DNA of 32,868 nt, taken from the NCBI GenBank assembly GCA_022827945.1, contig JAJEIT010000046.1:1-32868 (forward strand), read 5' to 3'. Below are positions 7,348 through 13,785 of this stretch, piece after piece. This stretch comes from Dehalococcoidia bacterium. GTDB lineage: Bacteria > Chloroflexota > Dehalococcoidia > Tepidiformales > Tepidiformaceae. The notes under the pieces were generated by a model, which saw only the letters and a program-made list of their open reading frames with translations, was not told the DNA's origin and made no database searches. The position numbers and the translations under genes are program-made. Within the stretch, counting starts at the first letter, position 1. Each line of letters begins with the position of its first letter.

Positions 7348-7390
7348 GGGTGTGGTCGACTCCTGCGTGAGTTTGGCCGCCGGTGTGCGT

Positions 7391-7396
7391 AGATTA
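7391..7396 (-). promoter_or_regulatory. Putative -10 box (TAATCT) of the secreted repeat protein gene
   Basis: On the minus strand TAATCT overlaps the TAA stop of ctaB. It would give a leader of about 37 nt containing AGGAGT. Confidence 0.4.
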
Positions 7397-8299
7397 CCCG
7401 AGGATCGCCACGTCAATGGCCATAACGATGAAGATCGCCGCAAGATATGCGAGCGAAAACGTGTAAAGCCGGATTGACGGCACCCGATCTGGCCACTTCC
7501 AGAGCCCGAACGCGAGCGCGACGAAGCCCAGACCGGCTGCTCCCGCAACCGCTCCGTAGAGCCAGCCGACCTCGCCGGTCAGCAGCAGCGAAAGCGTGAG
7601 CGGGAGGAGCACAATCGAGTAGGCGAGTATCTGCCGTCGGGTCGCGACCTCGCCGGCCTCCACCGGGAGCATCGGGACGCTCGCCTCGCGGTAGTCGGGC
7701 GCGATGCGCAGGGCCAGGGCCCAGAAATGTGGAGGCGTCCAGAAGAAGATGATGGCGAACATGATCACCGGCGCCCAGGAGAGATCCCCGGTGACCGCCG
7801 CCCAGCCCACCATTGGCGGAAAGGCTCCGGCCGCGCCCCCGATGACGATGTTCTGCGAGGAGCGCCGCTTCAGCCACACCGTGTAGATGAACACGTAGAA
7901 AAGGAACGCCGTCCACGCCAGCACGCCAGCCAACAGGTTCGTGGTCGCCCAGAGGAAGGCGAACGCGCCAACCCCGAGCGCAAGTCCGAAGAGGAACGCG
8001 TTGAGCGGCGGGATCTCCCCTCGCACGAGCGGTCTGGACTGCGTCCGGCTCATCAGCGCATCGATGTCGCGGTCGTACCAGCAATTGACCGCGTTGGCCC
8101 CCGCGGCCGAGGCCGTCCCGCCCACCAGCGTCGCGAGTACGAGCGCTGTCGAGGGCCAACCGCCTTCGGCCACCACCATCGCCGGCACCGTTGTGATCAG
8201 GAGCAGCAGGATGATGCGCGGTTTCGTGATAGCGACATAACTGCGAATGGTCGCCGATGCCCGGCTCGACTCCCGCAGCGCCACGGCCAGCGCCGTCAT
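7394..8299 (-). CDS. ctaB: Protoheme IX farnesyltransferase (heme O synthase)
   Basis: This integral membrane prenyltransferase attaches a farnesyl group to heme B to make heme O, the step before heme A for cytochrome c oxidase. The 301-residue product has the UbiA-superfamily diagnostic motif N72-x3-D76-x3-D80 in ANAVNCWYDRDIDALMSRTQ and SRPL following it. It also has the second conserved loop, YTVWLKRRSSQNIVIGGAAG, and the family motif FFWTPPHFWALALR. Eight to nine hydrophobic helices are visible. ATG 8299 is chosen because it forms an ATGA overlap with the ctaA stop and the family start lies here; the longer reading frame translates ctaA sequence. Confidence 0.96.
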   Translation of the reverse strand: MTALAVALRESSRASATIRSYVAITKPRIILLLLITTVPAMVVAEGGWPSTALVLATLVGGTASAAGANAVNCWYDRDIDALMSRTQSRPLVRGEIPPLNAFLFGLALGVGAFAFLWATTNLLAGVLAWTAFLFYVFIYTVWLKRRSSQNIVIGGAAGAFPPMVGWAAVTGDLSWAPVIMFAIIFFWTPPHFWALALRIAPDYREASVPMLPVEAGEVATRRQILAYSIVLLPLTLSLLLTGEVGWLYGAVAGAAGLGFVALAFGLWKWPDRVPSIRLYTFSLAYLAAIFIVMAIDVAILG

Positions 8300-9231
8300 G
8301 CCGGCGCCTCCACCGGGGCCGCCGGGGCGCGCGCGCGCGGCGCCGCCTGCGCGGAGTATCCCAGGAGCGCTGCTGCCGACAGGGCGAGCCACAGCACGGA
8401 GGCTAGCACGGTATGCGTTACGGTGAGCGCGTCCGGGAACGTGTAGAGCACGTTCAGGGCGCCGATCGCCACCTGCGCCGCGTAGACGACCGCTGCCGTG
8501 CGGGCGACGTGCATCCCCCAGCGGAGCGTCCCGCGCTCACGCCAGGCCGCGATGACCAGCCACACCAGGGGAATCAGCAGCAGGGCCGCCAGGTAGCGAT
8601 GCACCATGTGCGTGATCTGCTGGTCGTCGGCCCCGGGGAAGACGCCGCCGCTGCAGAGGGGCCAGCCCTCGCAGGCGGTCGAGCCGCCGCTCTCGCCGAG
8701 GTAGCCCCCTATCCATACCACCGCGGCAAACAGCGCCAGGGTCACGATTGCCCGCTGCCCGACGCGCCAGGCCGCGGCACGCTGTTCGGGCGGGATGCCG
8801 CCCCGCACCTCGTTGAACATCGCGAGCGCCGTCGCCGCCACCACTGTCAGGATCGCCATCGCCAGCAGCAGGTGGGTCGCCACGATCTCGGCGGGAAGCT
8901 CCTCCCACACCGTGATCGCCCCGATCACGCCCTGGATGCCGACCAGGGGCACGGCCGCGATCGCCGGCCAGAGCACCGCTGGCGCTCCGCGGTAGTGCCG
9001 CCAGGCGAGGACCGCGGTCGCGATCACGAGGATCCCGACGAAGGCGGCCACGAAGCGGTGCGTCGACTCGATCAGCGCTTCCTGCTCGTGCGGGGGCACG
9101 ATCCCGCCGTGACAGGTCGGCCAGTCGGGGCAGCCAAGCCCCGACCCCGTCGCGCGCACATACACCCCGACCCCGATCAGGATCAGCGTGGCGGCACAGG
9201 TGATGAAGGCGAGGTTGCGGGTGGCTCTCAT
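8296..9231 (-). CDS. ctaA: Heme A synthase (COX15/CtaA)
   Basis: This 311-residue membrane protein oxidises the C8 methyl of heme O to the formyl group of heme A. Eight transmembrane helices form two homologous four-helix halves. Each half has heme-ligand histidines (H58 in ESTHRF and H120; H211 in HMVHRY and H273 in VTHTV) and an extracytoplasmic cysteine pair (C34/C40 in LGCPDWPTCHG; C187/C193 in ACEGWPLCSGG). The Ala/Pro-rich tail includes a 13-base alternating GC run at 8327-8339. The ATG at 9231 has no obvious ribosome-binding site. The stop overlaps ctaB by ATGA, so the two are translationally coupled and jointly serve aa3-type oxidase assembly. Confidence 0.96.
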   Translation of the reverse strand: MRATRNLAFITCAATLILIGVGVYVRATGSGLGCPDWPTCHGGIVPPHEQEALIESTHRFVAAFVGILVIATAVLAWRHYRGAPAVLWPAIAAVPLVGIQGVIGAITVWEELPAEIVATHLLLAMAILTVVAATALAMFNEVRGGIPPEQRAAAWRVGQRAIVTLALFAAVVWIGGYLGESGGSTACEGWPLCSGGVFPGADDQQITHMVHRYLAALLLIPLVWLVIAAWRERGTLRWGMHVARTAAVVYAAQVAIGALNVLYTFPDALTVTHTVLASVLWLALSAAALLGYSAQAAPRARAPAAPVEAPA

Positions 9232-9266
9232 CGACTTGGAGGGCGCCCCGGGAGGCGCCGGTTCTC

Positions 9267-9272
9267 AGCGTA
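9267..9272 (-). promoter_or_regulatory. Putative -10 box (TACGCT) of ctaA
   Basis: On the minus strand GTACGCT ends 35 bases before the ctaA ATG. The same TACGCT stands upstream of the tRNA-Pro gene at 13735-13740. Confidence 0.4.
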
Positions 9273-9303
9273 CGGTGCGATGCCCGGAGGCGCCAGATTC
9301 CGG

Positions 9304-9309
9304 TAGGCT
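9304..9309 (+). promoter_or_regulatory. Putative -10 box (TAGGCT) of a leaderless sirtuin mRNA
   Basis: TAGGCT is followed by exactly six bases and then the ATG at 9316, so transcription would begin at the start codon. There is no ribosome-binding site. The MFS gene at 13786 has the same arrangement. Confidence 0.55.
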
Positions 9310-9315
9310 CGCGCC

Positions 9316-10074
9316 ATGAGCGAGACCGACGTCGAAACCGTCGCCTCCTGGCTCCGGGAGGCCCGCTCAGTCGCCATCCTGACCGGCGCGGGTATCTCGA
9401 CCGAGTCCGGGATTCCTGACTTCCGCGGCCCCGACGGCGTCTGGACGAAAAACCCCGCCGCCGAGCGCACCGCCACCATCCAGCACTACGTTGCCGACCG
9501 CGACCATCGCATTCGTTCCTGGGCGAGTCGCGCGGACAGCCCCATGCACAACGCCGAGCCGAACGCCGGTCACTACGCCCTCACCGCCCTGGAGGGGAAG
9601 GGGAAGCTCGACACGCTGGTCACGCAGAACATCGACGGCCTCCACCACGCCGCCGGCACCTCCCCCGAGCGCATCGTCGAGATCCACGGGACCGTGCGCG
9701 ACTACGCCTGCCTCGGTTGCGGCGATCGTGGCCCCATCGAAGTCGTGCTGGACCGCGTCCGCAACGGCGACGAGGACCCGCACTGCGAGCAGTGTGGCGG
9801 CCTCATCAAGTCGGCGACCATCTCCTTTGGCCAGGCGCTCATCGCCGAGGACCTCGAGCGCGCCCAACTCGCCGCCGCCACCTGCGACCTCTTTCTTACG
9901 ATCGGCACCTCGCTCACGGTCTATCCCGTCGCCGCGCTCCCCGAGATCGCGCTCCAGAGCGGGGCGCGCCTCGTCATCCTCAACGCGCAGGAGACGCCGT
10001 ACGACCCGACCGCGGCCGCCATCCTGCGGGACGGTATCGGGAGCGTGCTCCCCCGGATCGTCGAGCTGGTCTAG
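9316..10074 (+). CDS. cobB: NAD-dependent protein deacylase (sirtuin, CobB/Sir2)
   Basis: The 252-residue protein removes acetyl or other acyl groups from lysines using NAD+, for example reactivating acetylated acyl-CoA synthetases. Visible motifs are GAGIST (24-29) with IPDFRG (33-38) for NAD binding, TQNIDGLH (103-110), the catalytic His124 in EIHGT, and GTSLTVYP near the C-terminal Rossmann half. Four zinc-ligand cysteines are C132/C135 and C157/C160. The gene starts directly after a TAGGCT box and seems leaderless. Its stop codon shares a CTAG with the convergent nitroreductase gene. Confidence 0.95.
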   Translation: MSETDVETVASWLREARSVAILTGAGISTESGIPDFRGPDGVWTKNPAAERTATIQHYVADRDHRIRSWASRADSPMHNAEPNAGHYALTALEGKGKLDTLVTQNIDGLHHAAGTSPERIVEIHGTVRDYACLGCGDRGPIEVVLDRVRNGDEDPHCEQCGGLIKSATISFGQALIAEDLERAQLAAATCDLFLTIGTSLTVYPVAALPEIALQSGARLVILNAQETPYDPTAAAILRDGIGSVLPRIVELV

Positions 10075-10778
10075 CGGCCCGACTCGGGCGCGTCCCGCTG
10101 CTCGCCCCAGCGGTCCCAGTGAACCACTTCTCCCAGCGGCTTCCGTCGCGCCTGTGAGAAGCGCCCCCGCTCCAGGTAGCCGAGCGGGATCAGACCCATG
10201 ACGAACGAGTTCTCCGGAAGCCCGAGCAGGTCCCGGAAGAACGTGCCCTCGTCCAGGGTCCACGTCAGCACGCTGCCGATGCCGAACGCCCGCGCCGCGA
10301 GCATCAGATTCTGCATCGCGCCGTAGATCGATCCGCCCAGCCCGGCTCCCGCGCGCCGCGTGTTGTCATCCATGCGCGCTGCCGTCTGCATGACAGGCGC
10401 GACGATCACGGGCACCTCGGCGTAATACTCGGCCAGGTGCACCACCCCCCGCCGGTTGCGCTGGTCGATCCCGACCTCGCCCTCCGCGACCCCGCCCCGC
10501 GTGATCCGGGCCGTGCCGAGCTCTTCGTCGCTCACCCGTCCGTACCCGTAGGCCGAGAGGAGGCGCTCCGAGTAGACCTCAGCGATCTGCTGCTTGATCG
10601 CCGGGTCGCGGATCACGACCCAGCCCCAGCCCTGCTGGTTGCCGCCGGTCGGGCCGCGGATGGCGGCGTCGAGAATCTGCCAGAGGACGTCCTCCGGAAT
10701 CGGGTCGGGCTTCAGGTAGCGTTGCGCGCGCGTCGTGTGGATCGCATCGAGCACGTCGAGGGGTTCACGGTCCGGCAT
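10071..10778 (-). CDS. Nitroreductase family flavoprotein
   Basis: The 235-residue protein has the FMN-dependent nitroreductase fold: TTRAQRYLKPDPIPEDVLWQIL at the N-terminus (Arg near the FMN phosphate), AIRGPTGGNQQGWGWVVI for the FMN pocket, an inserted middle region, then GGSIYGAMQNLMLAARAFGIGS and a C-terminal GLIPLGYLERGRF. Members reduce nitroaromatics, quinones, flavins or halogenated aromatics with NAD(P)H; the actual substrate is unknown. ATG 10778 is preferred over 10826 because GGGAGG stands 5 bases upstream. A TAGACT box lies at 10811-10816. The stop is shared within the CTAG of the sirtuin stop. Confidence 0.9.
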   Translation of the reverse strand: MPDREPLDVLDAIHTTRAQRYLKPDPIPEDVLWQILDAAIRGPTGGNQQGWGWVVIRDPAIKQQIAEVYSERLLSAYGYGRVSDEELGTARITRGGVAEGEVGIDQRNRRGVVHLAEYYAEVPVIVAPVMQTAARMDDNTRRAGAGLGGSIYGAMQNLMLAARAFGIGSVLTWTLDEGTFFRDLLGLPENSFVMGLIPLGYLERGRFSQARRKPLGEVVHWDRWGEQRDAPESGR

Positions 10779-10810
10779 GGGGCCTCCCGGCACGGCTGGT
10801 CGCCACTCCG

Positions 10811-10845
10811 AGTCTACCTGCCCCAAGCGATCGGGCGCGTATCAT
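10811..10845. promoter_or_regulatory. Divergent -10 boxes between nitroreductase and LLM genes
   Basis: On the minus strand TAGACT (10816-10811) serves the nitroreductase gene. On the plus strand TATCAT (10840-10845) serves the LLM gene at 10878, giving leaders of about 26 nt each with good ribosome-binding sites. No convincing -35 boxes are seen. Confidence 0.4.
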
Positions 10846-10877
10846 CCCGCCGGACGCGCGCGCTCGGGAGGAAGGCG

Positions 10878-11747
10878 ATGAAGATCGGGCTCTACGGCAT
10901 CAATGCAGGCTTGAACTCAGACCGCGAGGCCGTCCTGCGCTACGCACGCACGGCCGAGGCGGCCAACTTCGAGTCGCTCTGGACGGGGGAGCACGTCGTC
11001 GCCATCGACCCCCAGCGCCCGCCCTCCCCCGTCGTCCCCGACACCCCCATCGTCGACACCGTCGCGACGCTCGCGTTCGTCGCCGGCGCCACGGAGCGCA
11101 TCAGGCTCGCGAGCGGCATCCTCCTCCTCCCCCAGCGCAACCCCGTCGTCCTCGCCAAGGAGCTCGCGGGCATCGACGTCCTCTCGGGCGGGCGGCTTAT
11201 CTTCGGCGTGGGCGTCGGCTACGTGAAGGAGGAGTTCGACACCATGAGCGTCCCCTTCGAGGAGCGCGGCCCCCGCACCTCCGAGCACATCGAGGTCATC
11301 CGCACCCTCTGGACATCGGACAAGCCCGAGTTCTCGGGGAGCTTCACCTCCTTCTCCGGCATCCAGTCGTACCCCCACCCCGTGCAGCAACCGCATCCCC
11401 CGATCGTCATCGGCGGCTCCTCCCCGCCCGCCCTCCGCCGCACCATCACGCAGGGCAACGGCTGGTACGGCTTCATGCTCGATGTCGACGGGGCGAGCGC
11501 GGTCATCCAGGCCCTCGAGCAGACCGCCGAGCAGGTCGAGCGCCCGGACGGCCTCGGGCCGCTGGAGATCACCATTACGCCTCGTGGCCGCCTCGACCGC
11601 GAGGCGGTCGAGCGTTTCGCCGAGGCCGGCGTCCACCGCCTGGTCCCCATGCCGCGCGGCCTCATGGTCCCCGCCGACGACCCCGACGCCACCCGCGACG
11701 AGATCATCGCCTCCGTCGAGGCGCTCGCGGAGTCGCTGGGGCTGTAG
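10878..11747 (+). CDS. LLM-class (luciferase-like) flavin/F420-dependent oxidoreductase
   Basis: The 289-residue TIM-barrel protein belongs to the luciferase-like monooxygenase / F420-dependent oxidoreductase superfamily. Family marks are FESLWTGEHVVAI near residue 35, RIRLASGILLLPQRNP at about 76-91, and the GGRLIFGVGVGYVKEEF signature near 107-122. RTLWTSDKPEFSGSF and QQPHPPIVIGGSSPPALRR complete it. The latter block is typical of the F420-binding subgroup, but FMN use cannot be excluded. The ATG has GGGAGGAAGG upstream. The superfamily acts on very diverse substrates, so no specific reaction is proposed. Confidence 0.92.
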   Translation: MKIGLYGINAGLNSDREAVLRYARTAEAANFESLWTGEHVVAIDPQRPPSPVVPDTPIVDTVATLAFVAGATERIRLASGILLLPQRNPVVLAKELAGIDVLSGGRLIFGVGVGYVKEEFDTMSVPFEERGPRTSEHIEVIRTLWTSDKPEFSGSFTSFSGIQSYPHPVQQPHPPIVIGGSSPPALRRTITQGNGWYGFMLDVDGASAVIQALEQTAEQVERPDGLGPLEITITPRGRLDREAVERFAEAGVHRLVPMPRGLMVPADDPDATRDEIIASVEALAESLGL

Positions 11748-11754
11748 CCAGGGC

Positions 11755-11786
11755 TTGTTCACTGTACCGGTACACGGTACAGTGAA
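11755..11786 (+). promoter_or_regulatory. higBA promoter embedded in a palindromic operator
   Basis: TTGTTC (11755-11760) and TACAGT (11778-11783) are 17 bases apart. The latter is followed by six bases and the GTG of higB, implying a leaderless mRNA. A perfect inverted repeat with 12-base arms (TTCACTGTACCG at 11758-11769, CGGTACAGTGAA at 11775-11786) spans the promoter. A second palindrome, TGTACCGGTACA, lies at 11763-11774. CGGTACA occurs twice in tandem (11768-11774, 11775-11781). This is the expected geometry for autorepression by a toxin-antitoxin complex. Confidence 0.8.
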
Positions 11787-11789
11787 ATT

Positions 11790-12068
11790 GTGCTCCGCTC
11801 GTTCCGCCACCGCGGGCTCCGGCGGCTGTGCGAGCGTGAGGACGCACGTCGGCTGCCGCCCGATCAGGTGGACCGGATTTCGCTGGTGCTGGCGGACCTG
11901 GAGTCGGCGAGGGAGCCAGCCGACATGAACGTTCCCGGGTACAGGCTCCATCGGCTGAGAGGTGACTTGCGAGAGTTCTGGAGCGTCTCCATCTCCGCCA
12001 ACTGGCGGCTCATTTTTCGTTTTGAGGAAGGCGATGCGTATGACATCGACCTCGTCGACTATCACTAG
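11790..12068 (+). CDS. higB: HigB-type toxin (RelE superfamily mRNA interferase)
   Basis: The 92-residue basic protein matches the HigB/RelE toxin fold, which cleaves mRNA in the ribosomal A site. Family landmarks are HRGLRRLCE near the N-terminus, the middle LHRLRGDLREFWSVSIS (about 53-69), and the C-terminal strand NWRLIFRFEEGDAYDIDLVDYH. The start is GTG 11790, placed six bases after the TACAGT box, so it probably is translated from a leaderless mRNA. The antitoxin gene follows after 12 bases, in the toxin-first order typical of higBA. Confidence 0.93.
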   Translation: MLRSFRHRGLRRLCEREDARRLPPDQVDRISLVLADLESAREPADMNVPGYRLHRLRGDLREFWSVSISANWRLIFRFEEGDAYDIDLVDYH

Positions 12069-12080
12069 CAGGAGCGCTAC

Positions 12081-12374
12081 ATGGCTATGAAGAATCCACC
12101 CCACCCTGGCCTCGGGATCAAGCTGAACTGCCTGGAGCCCCTGGGCCTCAGCGTGACCGAGGCCGCCGAGCTGCTTGGTGTGGCCAGGCACACCCTCTCG
12201 CGTGTCCTGAACGGGCATGCCGCCATCTCCCCGGAGATGGCCATTCGTCTCGAGAAGGTTGGCTGGTCGAACGCCGAGTTCTGGCTCCGCCGCCAGACGG
12301 CCTACGACCTCGCGCAGGCTCGCTTGCATGAGGATGCCATCAAGGTCGAGCGCTACGAGCCTGCGACCGCCTGA
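12081..12374 (+). CDS. higA: HigA-type antitoxin (XRE-family helix-turn-helix)
   Basis: The 97-residue protein is an addiction-module antitoxin. PPHPG at residues 6-10 and [21 protein letters not shown] (19-39) lead into the recognition helix [20 protein letters not shown] (38-57). The C-terminal [16 protein letters not shown] is a HigA hallmark. It would neutralise HigB and bind the palindromes at 11758-11786. ATG 12081 follows CAGGAG by 6 bases; a second in-frame ATG stands two codons later. The usual HPGEIL start of this family reads HPGLGIKL here, a small divergence. Translation from its own site lets antitoxin outpace toxin. Confidence 0.94.
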   Translation: MAMKNPPHPGLGIKLNCLEPLGLSVTEAAELLGVARHTLSRVLNGHAAISPEMAIRLEKVGWSNAEFWLRRQTAYDLAQARLHEDAIKVERYEPATA

Positions 12375-12413
12375 GCGCACCCGCTGCCGAGCACAGGTTC
12401 GCGAGAGGGCGGG

Positions 12414-13502
12414 TCACTCCTCGCAGACGACTCCGTCGCTGTCCCCGTCCCGAGCGCTGGGCACCATTTCCGCCGGGAATCCCCTGCCCCCGCCGGGACA
12501 GGTTCCCCGACTGCAGCCCTGCTGCCTGCGCTCCCCAGCCGCTTCTGCTGCGTCACACGATGGGTAGGTGCGCTGCGTCTGCGTGCTGGAGTCCTGCGTG
12601 GGATTGGGGTCCGAACTCGAGCTCGAGGTGTCGGTCGACGAGCAAGCCTCGCTGAGGGAGCGCGTCTCGGCCGAGCTGAGGACGTGGCCGTAGCGGCTGG
12701 CCGTGTCCCAGTAGCGCGTCGCGTACTCGCATGCGTTTGCGTCGTGGCCCTCCGCGTCGAGCGACCGCCATCGCGGCAGCCACTCGTGCGCGAGGTCGTC
12801 CGACTTGGCGATGTTGACGCTCGCGACCGTCGGGACGAGGTTGCGAAGGTCGCTGTAGGCCGCCCTCGCCTCGGCCTCGCTGTCCACCAGTTCGCAGAGC
12901 ACCGACCAGGGGAGGACGTGGTCTCGATGCCCGTCGCCGTTCAGCGAATCGAGGCTGTAGAACCCCCTCGCCCCGTCCAGCAGGTCGCGCGCCTCCCCCG
13001 ACCACGAAGGGCGGTCGTCGCACCACTCCGGCTCCTCCGACGACTCCCGCGTGACGCGCGTCGCGGTTGCCCGCGCCGTCGCTGTAGACGTGGTGGCGGC
13101 CTCCTCCTGAGCGGAGCCCGCCCCGCCGGTTCCGGGAATGACGAGCTCCCATCCCACCCTGAGGTTGCTGCAGTTCTGGTCGATCCGGGGGTTCGCTTCC
13201 AGCAGCCGCGACGTGGAGATGCCGAAGTCCTGCGCGATGCGCCAGCACACGTCCCCCGCCCGCACGATGTAGGTCGTCGCCACAGCTGCAGCCCGCGTTG
13301 CCCGTGACGTTGGGGTTGAGGCGGGAGCAGGGGTTGCGGCGGATGTCGGGGTGCGAGTCGCTGGCTCGGAAGCCTCGGTCTCCGGGGGCGTGTTGGCGGT
13401 CGGGGTCTCTGCCGAGAGACGCGCCCCTTCCTCTGCCTCACACGCGGCAGAGCCGCCCACGACCACGACGGCGACCAGCACAACCAATAGGAGGTATCTC
13501 AC
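12414..13502 (-). CDS. Lipoprotein-like secreted protein: LysM + HNH-nuclease-like + Excalibur domains
   Basis: The 362-residue protein starts with a hydrophobic signal ([15 protein letters not shown]) ending SAAC at C21, a possible though imperfect lipobox. A Thr/Pro/Ala-rich linker (30-75) leads to a LysM domain (77-124: [20 protein letters not shown] ... ANPRIDQNC ... VGWELVIPG), which binds peptidoglycan. Residues 160-262 look like the DUF1524/GmrSD-type HNH fold: [11 protein letters not shown] (H195), [14 protein letters not shown] (N221, N230) and K233 in AKSDD. The C-terminus (313-362) is an Excalibur domain ending [11 protein letters not shown], a calcium-binding DxDxDGxxCE motif. It is probably a cell-wall-anchored, metal-dependent nuclease. 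The start is GTG 13502 with no clear ribosome-binding site. Confidence 0.82.
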   Translation of the reverse strand: MRYLLLVVLVAVVVVGGSAACEAEEGARLSAETPTANTPPETEASEPATRTPTSAATPAPASTPTSRATRAAAVATTYIVRAGDVCWRIAQDFGISTSRLLEANPRIDQNCSNLRVGWELVIPGTGGAGSAQEEAATTSTATARATATRVTRESSEEPEWCDDRPSWSGEARDLLDGARGFYSLDSLNGDGHRDHVLPWSVLCELVDSEAEARAAYSDLRNLVPTVASVNIAKSDDLAHEWLPRWRSLDAEGHDANACEYATRYWDTASRYGHVLSSAETRSLSEACSSTDTSSSSSDPNPTQDSSTQTQRTYPSCDAAEAAGERRQQGCSRGTCPGGGRGFPAEMVPSARDGDSDGVVCEE

Positions 13503-13509
13503 CGAGGAG

Positions 13510-13555
13510 CTCTATTCCCTGATAGAGGAGCGCTCCCGGTTTACCTATGGGAGCG
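13510..13555. promoter_or_regulatory. Two inverted repeats upstream of the LysM-HNH gene
   Basis: CTCTAT (13510-13515) and ATAGAG (13522-13527) form 6-base arms. CGCTCCC (13531-13537) and GGGAGCG (13549-13555) form 7-base arms around an 11-base loop. A perfect palindrome GGAGCGCTCC bridges 13527-13536. They lie 8-53 bases before the GTG start and could be operators or leader hairpins. Confidence 0.4.
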
Positions 13556-13644
13556 TGACGTTTAGTGGCTCGTAATCGACTGTTTCTCGCCTGGCCCGGA
13601 AAGGCTGGGCGGCGAAATTCGCTATACGGCGTATGGGGTTTTGC

Positions 13645-13721
13645 TGGTCGGGGCGACCGGATTTGAACCGATGACCTCTTGACCCCCAGTCAAGTGCGCT
13701 ACCAGGCTGCGCCACGCCCCG
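13645..13721 (-). tRNA. tRNA-Pro (anticodon GGG), CCA encoded
   Basis: On the minus strand the acceptor arm CGGGGCG (13721-13715) pairs with CGCCCCG (13655-13649), followed by discriminator A and encoded CCA. The anticodon stem CTTGA/TCAAG encloses the loop CTGGGGG, giving anticodon GGG. The T-loop GGTTCAAATCC is present. The D-loop contains AGCCTGGTAGCGC. Length is 77 nt with CCA. A TACGCT box lies upstream at 13735-13740. Confidence 0.97.
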
Positions 13722-13734
13722 ACAAGGCCTTCGA

Positions 13735-13740
13735 AGCGTA
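13735..13740 (-). promoter_or_regulatory. Putative -10 box (TACGCT) of tRNA-Pro
   Basis: On the minus strand TACGCT ends 13 bases before the mature tRNA 5' end, so a short 5' trailer would be removed by RNase P. It matches the ctaA -10 box. Confidence 0.45.
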
Positions 13741-13773
13741 CACGATCCCCCTCCTACCCTCGCCCCGCCCGCG

Positions 13774-13779
13774 TAGGCT
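13774..13779 (+). promoter_or_regulatory. Putative -10 box (TAGGCT) of a leaderless MFS mRNA
   Basis: TAGGCT is followed by exactly six bases and then the ATG at 13786. There is no ribosome-binding site. The arrangement is identical to that of the sirtuin gene. Confidence 0.55.
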
Positions 13780-13785
13780 TCCCCA

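Noticed and set aside
8327-8339. Alternating GC run of 13 bases (possible Z-DNA)
   Set aside because: It encodes the Ala/Arg/Pro-rich tail of CtaA and is a normal outcome of the base composition.
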